Assembly (NCBI GenBank): GCA_946061345.1
Contig: CAMGRA010000005.1
Span: 1 to 23,993 of the forward strand
DNA from: an uncultured Clostridia bacterium
GTDB taxonomy: Bacteria > Bacillota > Clostridia > Oscillospirales > Oscillospiraceae
Direction: 5' to 3'
DNA length: 23,993 nucleotides
The notes below the pieces were generated by a model. It saw only the letters and a program-made list of their open reading frames with translations, had not been told where the DNA came from and searched no databases. Positions within the stretch are counted from its first letter, which is position 1; each line of letters starts with the position of its first letter. The position numbers and the translations under genes are program-made. Of the stretch, positions 7,018 to 14,142 are shown piece by piece.

Positions 7018-7569
7018 ATGAAAACATGGAAACGCAACGCCGTGATTGCCGGTGTTCTGGTCATCGTCTGTGCCGGCATCTATCTCAACTGGCTCTACGG
7101 CGGCAGTACCCCGGAGCTGACGGAAACCCTGGACGCGGACAAAATTCTGGGTGAAACAACGCTGGTGGTCAATGACACCATCGACCAGAGCGCCACGCCT
7201 GTTTTGCAGCAGCAGAACAGCGACGAGTCTTTCGCTCAGATGCGTCTGTCACGCCAGACCGCCCGGGATGAGGCCATCACCCTGCTGCAGGAGACCATTG
7301 CCTATGCTGACGGCGAAGACGTCTCCCAGACGGACAGCAAGCTGGAGCAGATCATCACCGACGCCCTTTCCGAATCGGAGATCGAAAGTATGGTTATCTC
7401 CAAGGGCTATACCGACTGTGTGGCCTACATCTCCGATGACGGCATCTCCCTTGCCGTTGCCGTGCCGGAGGAAGGCCTGACACAGAGCGATGTCTCCCTG
7501 CTTGCCGACATCGTCATGAGCCAGACGGACTTCAAGCTGTCGGATATTCGCGTCATCGGAGTAGAATAA
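7018..7569 (+). CDS. spoIIIAH: Stage III sporulation protein AH
   Basis: Last gene of the spoIIIA operon (183 residues). It has one N-terminal membrane helix (~residues 8-26), a low-complexity linker and a C-terminal YscJ/FliF-like domain (~residues 85-183). In the family this domain binds SpoIIQ across the intermembrane space and forms the ring of the channel. The start follows GATGGAGGAAT at a normal distance, 13 bp after spoIIIAG. No terminator precedes the vegetative-type promoter 5 bp after the stop, so sporulation transcripts may run on into the next operon. Confidence 0.93.
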   Translation: MKTWKRNAVIAGVLVIVCAGIYLNWLYGGSTPELTETLDADKILGETTLVVNDTIDQSATPVLQQQNSDESFAQMRLSRQTARDEAITLLQETIAYADGEDVSQTDSKLEQIITDALSESEIESMVISKGYTDCVAYISDDGISLAVAVPEEGLTQSDVSLLADIVMSQTDFKLSDIRVIGVE

Positions 7570-7574
7570 AGGTA

Positions 7575-7602
7575 TTGTTTTTTTCACAAATTGTGGTATA
7601 AT
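7575..7602 (+). promoter_or_regulatory. SigA-type promoter for the asp23-nusB-xseAB-ispA operon
   Basis: -35 TTGTTT (7575-7580), 16-bp spacer, -10 TATAAT (7597-7602) with an extended TG (TGG immediately before). It begins 5 bp after spoIIIAH. Confidence 0.7.
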
Positions 7603-7629
7603 ACCTAAAAAGCGAGTATTACGTAATTT

Positions 7630-7679
7630 AACTCCCGGCTCTGCCGGAAACGAGTTTTTTCAGCAGCGGCACAGGCCGC
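7630..7679 (+). promoter_or_regulatory. Structured 5' leader with terminator-like hairpin
   Basis: Directly downstream of the promoter, AACTC-CCGGC-TCT-GCCGG-AAAC-GAGTT folds with a 4-nt bulge (7630-7656) and runs into T residues (7655-7660). It is followed by a second hairpin, GCGGC-ACAG-GCCGC (7666-7679). This looks like either a leaky end-of-spoIIIA terminator or an attenuator for the downstream operon. Confidence 0.4.
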
Positions 7680-7705
7680 AGATACAGAAAGGATGGTACA
7701 TCATT

Positions 7706-8083
7706 ATGTCTGAGAGCAAGGAATACCTGGTGCAGCCGCAGGAAAACGGCAATATCCTGATATCCCAGGAGGTCGTCGCTTCCGTGGCGGCTCTGGCCGT
7801 GCGCGAGGTCGAGGGCGTTTACGGGCTGAGCATGACGGCCGGTTTTGATATCTCTGAGATCCTCGGCAAAAAGAATCTGCGCAAGGGCATCCGGGTAGTA
7901 TTTCAGGACGACGAGGTTGAGATCTCCTGTAATCTCATCGTGAAGATGGGCGCGGCAGTCATGACCGTGGCGAAAAACGTCCAGGAATCCATCGTCAACG
8001 AGGTGACTTCCATCACCGGCTGCCGTCCTGCCTGTGTCAATGTCAACGTCTGCGGCGTCGCTGTGCCCAAAGCTGCAAAATGA
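7706..8083 (+). CDS. Asp23/Gls24 family envelope stress response protein
   Basis: Protein of 125 residues of the Asp23/Gls24 (DUF322) family. The family-like core runs from ISQEVVASVAALAVREVEGVYGL to VTSITGC...VNVNVCGV. Family members are small cytosolic or membrane-associated proteins often found at the head of a nusB operon in Clostridia, as here; some are induced by alkaline or cell-wall stress. The biochemical role is not established. The ATG follows AAAGGATGG. A GGGGTGC-GAACA-GCACCCC hairpin separates it from nusB. Confidence 0.88.
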   Translation: MSESKEYLVQPQENGNILISQEVVASVAALAVREVEGVYGLSMTAGFDISEILGKKNLRKGIRVVFQDDEVEISCNLIVKMGAAVMTVAKNVQESIVNEVTSITGCRPACVNVNVCGVAVPKAAK

Positions 8084-8088
8084 TATCC

Positions 8089-8113
8089 GGGGTGCGAACA
8101 GCACCCCTTATTT
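8089..8113 (+). terminator. Weak terminator-like hairpin between asp23-family gene and nusB
   Basis: 7-bp stem GGGGTGC (8089-8095) with GCACCCC (8101-8107), 5-nt loop, followed by TTATTT. It could lower read-through or act as a processing or stability element. The T-tract is broken, so full termination is unlikely. Confidence 0.4.
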
Positions 8114-8134
8114 CCGTACATAAAGGAGATTCCT

Positions 8135-8590
8135 ATGACACGTTCAAACGCCCGCGAGCTTGCGGCGCACCTGATCTACGAAATGGATTACACCGGTCAG
8201 TCGCCGGACGAGGCCCTGGAGACACGACTGGAGCAGGCCTATTATAACGCCCTGGCGGAGGAAAACGACGTCTACGCGGAGCGCCCCAGCAAGAAGCAGC
8301 TGGCCTATATCCGCTCCTGCGTGGAGGGCGTCGCGGCCCATAGCGCAGAGCTGGACGAGCTGATCTCCAGGTATTCCATCGGCTGGAACCTGCACCGCAT
8401 TTCCCGGTTCACCAAGGCGGCGCTGCGCCTGGCGATTTATGAGATCCTCTACGTTGAGGACGTTCCCACCGGTGTTGCCATCAACGAATGTGTCGAGTTG
8501 ACCCGGAAATATGAGGAGGAGGACATAGTTGCTTTTGTCAACGGCATCCTCGGCTCCTTTGCCCGCGGTTTGAAGGAGAAGGAAGAATGA
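8135..8590 (+). CDS. nusB: Transcription antitermination factor NusB
   Basis: All-helical NusB protein (151 residues) that binds boxA RNA with NusE/S10 to promote rRNA antitermination. It begins TRSNARELAAHLIYEMD, matching the usual NusB N-terminus in which the first helix packs on the RNA site. It ends with the characteristic AIYEILYVEDVPTGVAINE and AFVNGILGSFAR segments. The ATG has AAAGGAG 7 nt upstream. It overlaps the next gene by four bases (ATGA). Confidence 0.95.
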   Translation: MTRSNARELAAHLIYEMDYTGQSPDEALETRLEQAYYNALAEENDVYAERPSKKQLAYIRSCVEGVAAHSAELDELISRYSIGWNLHRISRFTKAALRLAIYEILYVEDVPTGVAINECVELTRKYEEEDIVAFVNGILGSFARGLKEKEE

Positions 8591-9516
8591 CCGTTCTGGC
8601 CTTTGATACCAGCAACTATACCACCTCCGTGGCCGTGTTTGACGGCGTGGAGGGGCATAATTGTTCGCGTCTGCTGGAGGTTGCCCGGGGCACACTTGGC
8701 CTGCGACAAAGCGACGCGCTCTTTTCTCATGTAAAACGCCTGCCGGAATTGACCGACAGGCTGTTTTCCGATTTTGGGCCCTGCAAATTTGATGCCGTCG
8801 GTGTCAGTACCTGTCCCCGCGCGGTGGAAGGCTCCTATATGCCCTGTTTTCTGGCAGGAGAGTCCCAGGCACGTGTGCTGGGCGCGGCTCTGGGCATCCC
8901 GATCTACGGATTTTCTCACCAGCAGGGCCATATTGCGGCCTCTCTGTGGTCATCAAACCACATGGAGCTGATGGACAAGCCCCACCTGGCCTGGCATCTC
9001 TCCGGCGGCACCACGGAGCTGCTCTACGTCACGCCGGAGGGCGTCAGCGTTCACGCCGAGAAGATCGGCGGAACCACGGATATTTCCGCAGGCCAGCTCA
9101 TTGACCGCACCGGCAAGCTGCTGGGACTGTCCTTTCCTGCCGGGAAAGAGCTGGACGCTCTGAGCCGCGCCGCGCAGAAGAAGGACGTATTCCGCGTCAA
9201 GGTACATGACACAGAATTCTCCCTTTCCGGCGTGCAGAACAAGGTGGAGGCTTACCATCAGGGCGATGCCGCTGAGACGGCAGCCTACGCCCTGCGCTGT
9301 CTGATCGGAGCCATTGTGGAGGCCACGAAAAACGCCTTGAAGCAGTACCCTGACTGTCAGGTGGTCTTTGCCGGAGGCGTTGCCTCCAACGCGCTGCTGC
9401 GGGAAAAATGCGCGGCCCTGCCTGCCATCTTCTGCCCCGCCCAGTATTCCACCGACAACGCCATGGGCGCCGCCGTTTTGACATGGAGGGCACATCATGC
9501 AGCAGCAGATCTATGA
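8587..9516 (+). CDS. Kae1/TsaD-like domain protein (short paralogue, peptidase M22 family)
   Basis: ASKHA-fold protein of 309 residues related to TsaD/Kae1, the enzyme that makes the tRNA modification t6A. It has the N-terminal FDTSNYTTS phosphate-loop segment, a metal-binding HxxxH (FSHQQGHIA, His111 and His115), SGGTTE (~139-144), and a C-terminal VVFAGGVASN...DNAMGAAVL stretch. It is shorter than true TsaD (~340) and lacks its usual HHMEGH wording, so it is likely one of the Clostridia paralogues found near nusB/xseA rather than the essential TsaD. The molecular role is unknown. It overlaps nusB by 4 nt and xseA by 20 nt, so it is fully embedded in the operon. Confidence 0.82.
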   Translation: MTVLAFDTSNYTTSVAVFDGVEGHNCSRLLEVARGTLGLRQSDALFSHVKRLPELTDRLFSDFGPCKFDAVGVSTCPRAVEGSYMPCFLAGESQARVLGAALGIPIYGFSHQQGHIAASLWSSNHMELMDKPHLAWHLSGGTTELLYVTPEGVSVHAEKIGGTTDISAGQLIDRTGKLLGLSFPAGKELDALSRAAQKKDVFRVKVHDTEFSLSGVQNKVEAYHQGDAAETAAYALRCLIGAIVEATKNALKQYPDCQVVFAGGVASNALLREKCAALPAIFCPAQYSTDNAMGAAVLTWRAHHAAADL

Positions 9517-10711
9517 GGTCTCTCAGATCAATGAATATCTGAAGCTCCGCTTTGAGGATGACGAGTTTCTCTCGGCCCTGTTTCTTCGCGGAGAGATCAG
9601 CAATTATAAGCTCTATCCCTCCGGTCATCACTATTTTTCCCTGAAGGACGCCGACGGTGCCATCCGCTGCGTCATGTTCAAGGGCAACGCCTTCCGTCTG
9701 CGTTTCCGCCCGGAAAACGGCATGAAGGTCATTGCCTTCGGACGGATCTCCGTCTTTCCCCGGGACGGCGTGTATCAGCTCTACTGCCAGGATATGATGC
9801 CTGACGGCGTGGGCGACCTGCATGTGGCTTTTGAGCAGCTCAAGGCCAAGCTGCAGGAAAAGGGACTGTTTGCGGCGGAGCGGAAAAAGCCCCTGCCGAG
9901 ATTTCCCCATTCTATCGCCATCGTTACATCCTCTGCCGGTGCTGCACTGCGGGATATGCTGCGCATTTTGCGCAAGCGATATCCCTTGACTGAGGTCAAA
10001 CTGCTGCCGGTGCGGGTCCAGGGCGAGGAGGCACCTGCGGAAATCGCCGCCGCCATCCGCTATGCCAATGAATTCCGGGTGGCAGACCTGATTATTACAG
10101 GGCGCGGCGGCGGCTCTATGGAGGACCTGTGGGCCTTCAACGACGAACGTGTCGCCTATGCCATTGCAGAGTCCCGCATCCCGGTGATCTCCGCCGTGGG
10201 CCATGAGCCGGATGTGACGATCTCCGACTATGTGGCCGATCTGCGGGCCGCGACCCCCTCCAACGCTGCGGAGCTGGCGGTTCCCGATCAACTGGAGCTG
10301 CGCCAGAGCCTGGCGGCAAAGGGTGCGCTGCTGCTGACACTGATGAAGAAGCGGCTGCACCAGGAGCGGCAAAAAGTCACGTCACTGGCTTCCAGCCGCT
10401 GTCTGAAAAGTCCCGGGAATTATCTTGCCGACCGGCGGATGCTTCTGGACTATACTCACCGCCGTCTCAGCGCGGCATCCTTGAGCCTTTTGAATCGAAA
10501 ACGGGAAAAATTTGTGGCGCTCACATCCAAGCTGGACGCCATGAGTCCCTTAAAGGTCCTGAGCCGGGGCTATTCCATTGCCCTGGATGACAACGGAGCG
10601 CCGGTCAGGACCGTCCAAGCCCTTGCGCCCGGAGACAGGCTGACACTGCGCCTGAGCGACGGCGCGGCTATCACCCGAGTGGAGGAGATCACAAATGAAA
10701 CAGCAGTCTAA
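9497..10711 (+). CDS. xseA: Exodeoxyribonuclease VII large subunit
   Basis: Catalytic subunit (404 residues) of exonuclease VII, which degrades single-stranded DNA to oligonucleotides. An N-terminal OB-fold (about residues 1-100) is followed by the catalytic domain with GRGGGSMEDLWAFNDE (from ~202) and VGHEPDVTISDYVADLRAATPSNAAE, both signatures of XseA. A coiled-coil stretch (~280-345) is where XseB binds in the family. The start at 9497 lies inside the preceding gene with GGAGGG 8 nt upstream. The end overlaps xseB by 17 nt. Confidence 0.96.
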   Translation: MQQQIYEVSQINEYLKLRFEDDEFLSALFLRGEISNYKLYPSGHHYFSLKDADGAIRCVMFKGNAFRLRFRPENGMKVIAFGRISVFPRDGVYQLYCQDMMPDGVGDLHVAFEQLKAKLQEKGLFAAERKKPLPRFPHSIAIVTSSAGAALRDMLRILRKRYPLTEVKLLPVRVQGEEAPAEIAAAIRYANEFRVADLIITGRGGGSMEDLWAFNDERVAYAIAESRIPVISAVGHEPDVTISDYVADLRAATPSNAAELAVPDQLELRQSLAAKGALLLTLMKKRLHQERQKVTSLASSRCLKSPGNYLADRRMLLDYTHRRLSAASLSLLNRKREKFVALTSKLDAMSPLKVLSRGYSIALDDNGAPVRTVQALAPGDRLTLRLSDGAAITRVEEITNETAV

Positions 10712-10925
10712 AACCTTTGAAGCGTCCCTGACCCGGCTGGAGGAGATCGTCCAGCGCATGGAAAACGGCGACGTGCCTCTGGAGGAAGCTCTCAAGCTCT
10801 TTGAGGAAGGGACCGGTCTGGTTTCCTCCTGCACCGGGCTCCTGGACGAGGCGGAGCTGAAGGTGGTGCAGCTGACCAAGGGAGCCGACGGTTCGCCCGA
10901 GGAAAGGACGTTTACCGATGAATAG
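10695..10925 (+). CDS. xseB: Exodeoxyribonuclease VII small subunit
   Basis: Small helical subunit (76 residues) that wraps the XseA coiled coil to form active exonuclease VII. The segment FEASLTRLEEIVQRMENGDVPLEE is diagnostic of the family. It overlaps xseA (17 nt) and the following prenyl synthase gene (8 nt), with GGAGGAG ahead of the ATG. Tight overlaps suggest fixed stoichiometry by translational coupling. Confidence 0.95.
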   Translation: MKQQSKTFEASLTRLEEIVQRMENGDVPLEEALKLFEEGTGLVSSCTGLLDEAELKVVQLTKGADGSPEERTFTDE

Positions 10926-11772
10926 ACAGGCATATGTGGACCGGATAGAAGCCTATCTGGAGGGCTGCTTCTGCGAAAAGGTCCCGCAGAAAAGCCTTCT
11001 CAACGCCATGCGTTACAGTCTGTTGGCAGGAGGGAAGCGGCTGCGCCCTGTTTTGACCCAGGCGTTCTGCGAAGTCTGCGGCGGCAGCGCCGAAGACGCT
11101 CTGCCCTTTGCCGCGGCGGTGGAGATGGTGCATACCTACAGCCTCATTCACGACGATCTGCCCTGCATGGACAACGACGATTACCGCCGGGGCCGCCTGA
11201 CCAACCACAAGGTCTACGGCGAGGCAAAGGCCGTCCTGGCAGGGGATGCCCTTTTGACCGCCGCTTTTTGGCAGCTGACCTCCGCAAAGCTGTCCTGTGA
11301 GAAGATCGTTTCAGCAGTGCAGGTCCTGTCCCACTGCGCAGGCGAAATGGGCATGGTGGGCGGTCAGGTCCTGGATATGGAGGCGGAGCAGCGCACCTGC
11401 ACGGAGCAGGATGTATACGAAATCCAATCCCGCAAGACAGGCGCTTTGATCTCTGCCGCCTGTCAGTTGGGCGTCATAGCTGCCGGTGGAAGTCGGGAAC
11501 AGCTCCTGGCGGCGCAGAAATACGCCGACGCTCTGGGCCTTGCGTTTCAGATCCAGGACGACATTCTGGATGTGATTGGCGACTCTGCCAAGCTGGGCAA
11601 GGCCACCGGTATGGACGGCAGCAAAAACACCTTTGTCCGCCTCTACGGCGTGGAGGCCTGCAAAAAAATGGTGGCCTCCGAGACGGAAAGGGCCATAACC
11701 GCCCTCAACATTTTTGAAAACGCCGATTTTCTGCGGACCCTGGCGCTGTCGCTGGTGGGACGGGAAAGTTGA
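10918..11772 (+). CDS. ispA: Farnesyl/geranylgeranyl diphosphate synthase
   Basis: Short-chain trans-prenyltransferase (284 residues) condensing IPP with allylic diphosphates to give C15 or C20 products for quinones and cell-wall carrier lipids. The first aspartate-rich motif is DDLPCMDNDD (~residues 79-88), the second FQIQDDILD (~210-218). GGKRLRP and KTGAL are also present. Two residues between the Asp pairs of the first motif (DDLPCMD) fit bacterial FPP/GGPP synthases. The usual downstream dxs is absent here; sigK follows instead after a 49-bp gap. The gene symbol is given by family and operon context; product chain length is not certain. Confidence 0.93.
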   Translation: MNRQAYVDRIEAYLEGCFCEKVPQKSLLNAMRYSLLAGGKRLRPVLTQAFCEVCGGSAEDALPFAAAVEMVHTYSLIHDDLPCMDNDDYRRGRLTNHKVYGEAKAVLAGDALLTAAFWQLTSAKLSCEKIVSAVQVLSHCAGEMGMVGGQVLDMEAEQRTCTEQDVYEIQSRKTGALISAACQLGVIAAGGSREQLLAAQKYADALGLAFQIQDDILDVIGDSAKLGKATGMDGSKNTFVRLYGVEACKKMVASETERAITALNIFENADFLRTLALSLVGRES

Positions 11773-11792
11773 TAGCATAGGGACTTGCCGCT

Positions 11793-11812
11793 TCCGAATA
11801 TGCTGATTCGGA
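11793..11812 (+). promoter_or_regulatory. Hairpin overlapping the sigK ribosome binding site
   Basis: TCCGAAT (11793-11799) and ATTCGGA (11806-11812) form a perfect 7-bp stem with a 6-nt loop. The 3' arm includes the first bases of the Shine-Dalgarno GGAGG (11810-11814), so folding would partly hide the RBS. Confidence 0.4.
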
Positions 11813-11821
11813 GGTGGTTGG

Positions 11822-12508
11822 ATGCTGGGCGCGGCTGTATGGCTGATGATCAGCAGCATCTTATACTCCCTGCGGCTTTCCAACGGCAGCGGCTCCTTTC
11901 CCAGACCGCTCAGCGCCAAAGAGGAGGCCCACTATCTGGAGCTTTCCGCCCAGGGGGACTTACACGCCCGAAATATTTTGATCGAGCGCAATTTGCGGCT
12001 GGTTGCGCACATCATCAAAAAATACTACACCCAGACCTCCGACCAGGAGGATTTGATCTCCATCGGGACCATTGGCCTGATCAAGGGCATTTCCACCTTT
12101 GACGCCGCCAAGGGCGCGCGTCTGGCGACCTATGCCGCCCGGTGTGTGGAAAACGAGATCCTGATGTACTTCCGCGGCCAGCGGAAAAGCGCGACGGATG
12201 TCTCCCTGTCGGATTATATTGAGACTGGCAAGGACGGGACGGCCCTTTCCCTGATGGATGTCATCTGCTCCGACGACGACCTGTTCGAGCAGCTGTCCGA
12301 CAAGGAGATCTACGCCAAGCTCTACGAGAAGATCGACGAATGTCTCGACGAGCGGGAGCGGCGCATCATTCTGCTGCGCTACGGTATCGGCAACCGTAAA
12401 GCCCTGACACAGCGCGAAATCGCCGCCATGTGCGGCATCAGCCGGAGCTACGTCAGCCGCATTGAGAAAAAAGCACTGCAAAAGCTGGAAAAGGCACTTT
12501 CGGAATAG
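11822..12508 (+). CDS. sigK: RNA polymerase sporulation sigma factor SigK
   Basis: Sigma-70 family factor of 228 residues that directs late mother-cell genes during spore coat and cortex formation. Region 2 (about residues 55-118, RNLRLVAHIIKKYY, EDLISIGTIGLIKGI, RLATYAARCVENEILM) and a region 4 helix-turn-helix (~195-222, TQREIAAMCGISRSYVSRIE) are complete. The wording RNLRLVAH, GLIKGI and VSLSDYIE matches SigK better than SigE. A hydrophobic N-terminus (~residues 1-20, LGAAVWLMISSILYSL) looks like the removable pro-sequence of pro-sigma-K. The gene is uninterrupted, with no skin-type element. GGAGGTGG lies 4-5 nt upstream of ATG. Confidence 0.92.
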   Translation: MLGAAVWLMISSILYSLRLSNGSGSFPRPLSAKEEAHYLELSAQGDLHARNILIERNLRLVAHIIKKYYTQTSDQEDLISIGTIGLIKGISTFDAAKGARLATYAARCVENEILMYFRGQRKSATDVSLSDYIETGKDGTALSLMDVICSDDDLFEQLSDKEIYAKLYEKIDECLDERERRIILLRYGIGNRKALTQREIAAMCGISRSYVSRIEKKALQKLEKALSE

Positions 12509-12521
12509 GAGAAACGACGCC

Positions 12522-13094
12522 ATGAATGCTTGGAAACACTTCTGCACCATCACGAAGCACCGCTGGGCGGTGCGCAGGGGCTGCTTTGCCGTGGGGCTTT
12601 ACCGGCAGGGCCTGACCCATGACCTTTCCAAGTATTCATGGACGGAATTCCATTCCGGTGTCAAATACTACCAGGGCACGCGCAGCCCCAATTCCCGGGA
12701 GCGTGAGGTGGTGGGCTACTCCACCGCCTGGATGCACCACAAGGGCAGAAACAAGCACCACTTTGAATACTGGACGGACCTGGATCTGCAGACGCGGCGC
12801 TATGCTCCCGTGCCCATGCCGCGTAAATATTTCATTGAGATGGTCATGGACCGTATCGCTGCCTGCAAGATATACCACGGCAAGGACTACCGTGACGGCG
12901 ACGCCCTGGCATATTTTCTCGGCTCCTCGGAGTCCAGGGAGACCTCGGCCATGCACCCCCAGACCAAGGAAGAACTCATCTATGTGCTCACTTTGCTGCG
13001 AGACAGGGGAGAGAAGGAGACGTTCCGATACTTGCGTTCCGTCAGGGACCCGAACATACCGATCCTACAGAAAAATACGGAGGAACATACATGA
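12522..13094 (+). CDS. DUF5662 family protein
   Basis: Protein of 190 residues resembling the uncharacterised DUF5662 family of Firmicutes. It is soluble, with no signal or membrane segment. Clustered histidines (His33-Asp34 in LTHDLSKYSW; His72-His73 and His79-His80 in MHHKGRNKHHFEYW) look like an HD-type metal or phosphate site, but function is unknown. The start at ATG 12522 is 13 bp after sigK with GGAG upstream; an upstream in-frame ATG at 12462 lies inside sigK and is rejected. It overlaps the next gene by 4 nt (ATGA), so sigK, this gene and the lipoprotein gene are probably co-transcribed. Confidence 0.78.
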   Translation: MNAWKHFCTITKHRWAVRRGCFAVGLYRQGLTHDLSKYSWTEFHSGVKYYQGTRSPNSREREVVGYSTAWMHHKGRNKHHFEYWTDLDLQTRRYAPVPMPRKYFIEMVMDRIAACKIYHGKDYRDGDALAYFLGSSESRETSAMHPQTKEELIYVLTLLRDRGEKETFRYLRSVRDPNIPILQKNTEEHT

Positions 13095-14089
13095 AACGCT
13101 TATTTGCACTTATATTACTTCTGAGCCTGCTGTGCCTGTGGGGCTGCGGCAAGCCGGCAGACCAGACCGCGCCGACAACGGAAGCGACACAGGCCTCGTC
13201 CGATGTCCCCCTGACCACGGAGGAAACGGAAGCGCCCGTGCCGTCAACGACAGAGGAGGAGACAGGGGAGACCTGTACGCCTGTCTTATATAAGGTCACC
13301 GGGGAGAACGGCGCTGTGCTGTATCTCTTTGGCTCCATCCATGCCACAGACTACCGTGCCTATCCGCTGCCGGACTATGTGATGCAGGCCTATGAGGAAA
13401 GCGAGTATCTCGCCGTAGAGTGCGACATCACCGATTATGCGGCCCAGGGAGAAATGGCGGCTAAGATGCTTACGTCCGATGGCACGACCATCGCCGACCA
13501 CATCGGTCAGGAGACCTATGAGGCGGCAAAGGCCTTTTTGACAGAACAGGGACAGTACTATTCACTTCTTGATTCCGTCAGCCCCGCTGTGTGGATGTCC
13601 CTGCTGGAAAACATTATCATCGAGATGAGCGGATTGGATGCAACGGATGGCATCGACCTGTTTTTCCTGGGTCTCGCCGCAGAGGAAAACAAAGAGGTTC
13701 GGGAAGTGGAATCCCTCGAATTCCAATATGATCTGCTGACTGGCTTCTCCGACGAACTGATGTCTCTGATCATCGGTGACTTAGTGGAGTATTCTCAGGA
13801 AGCGGCAGACGATAACATGGCGCTCTATGAGGTTTGGCTTGCCGGAGATGCGGCGGCATTTGCGGAGTTGTCCGAGGAAGAAGTCACGGAAGAGGAAGCC
13901 GAGCTTTACGCCGAGTATACGACCAAGCTGGTAACGGAGCGCAATATCAGCATGGCGGATACAGCGGAGGACTATCTTGCCCAGGGCGGCACAGGCTTCT
14001 TTGTTGTGGGCGCCGCCCATATCATCGGTGAAGGCGCCTGCGCGGAGCTTCTGGCCCAGCGCGGTTACAGCGTCGAACGGATCGGATAA
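13091..14089 (+). CDS. TraB/GumN family lipoprotein
   Basis: Predicted lipoprotein of 332 residues. An N-terminal signal with lipobox LWGC (Cys19) is followed by a Thr/Glu-rich linker (~24-60) and then a TraB/GumN-type domain. Domain features are VLYLFGSIHATDYRAYPLP near residue 77 and a C-terminal FFVVGAAHIIGEGACAELLAQRGYSVERI. The two GxxH-like motifs are the family's presumed metal site; relatives include the Tiki protease-like fold. It is probably anchored on the outer face of the membrane. The substrate is unknown. Position after sigK could reflect a role in late sporulation, which is only an inference. Confidence 0.85.
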   Translation: MKRLFALILLLSLLCLWGCGKPADQTAPTTEATQASSDVPLTTEETEAPVPSTTEEETGETCTPVLYKVTGENGAVLYLFGSIHATDYRAYPLPDYVMQAYEESEYLAVECDITDYAAQGEMAAKMLTSDGTTIADHIGQETYEAAKAFLTEQGQYYSLLDSVSPAVWMSLLENIIIEMSGLDATDGIDLFFLGLAAEENKEVREVESLEFQYDLLTGFSDELMSLIIGDLVEYSQEAADDNMALYEVWLAGDAAAFAELSEEEVTEEEAELYAEYTTKLVTERNISMADTAEDYLAQGGTGFFVVGAAHIIGEGACAELLAQRGYSVERIG

Positions 14090-14107
14090 TTGATAGAGAA
14101 GAAAAAG

Positions 14108-14135
14108 CTCCCGCCTCCGTTGAGGCGGGAGTTTT
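14108..14135. terminator. Bidirectional terminator between convergent operons
   Basis: A perfect 10-bp stem CTCCCGCCTC (14108-14117) with GAGGCGGGAG (14122-14131), CGTT loop. TTTT follows on the plus strand, and AAAAAG precedes it, which gives a T-run on the minus strand. It sits between the stop codons of the convergent lipoprotein and CobW genes. Confidence 0.9.
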
Positions 14136-14142
14136 CAATGAT

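Noticed and set aside
11773..11821. Possible skin-type excision site at sigK
   Set aside because: sigK is a single intact frame with regions 2 and 4, and no recombinase or split gene is present.
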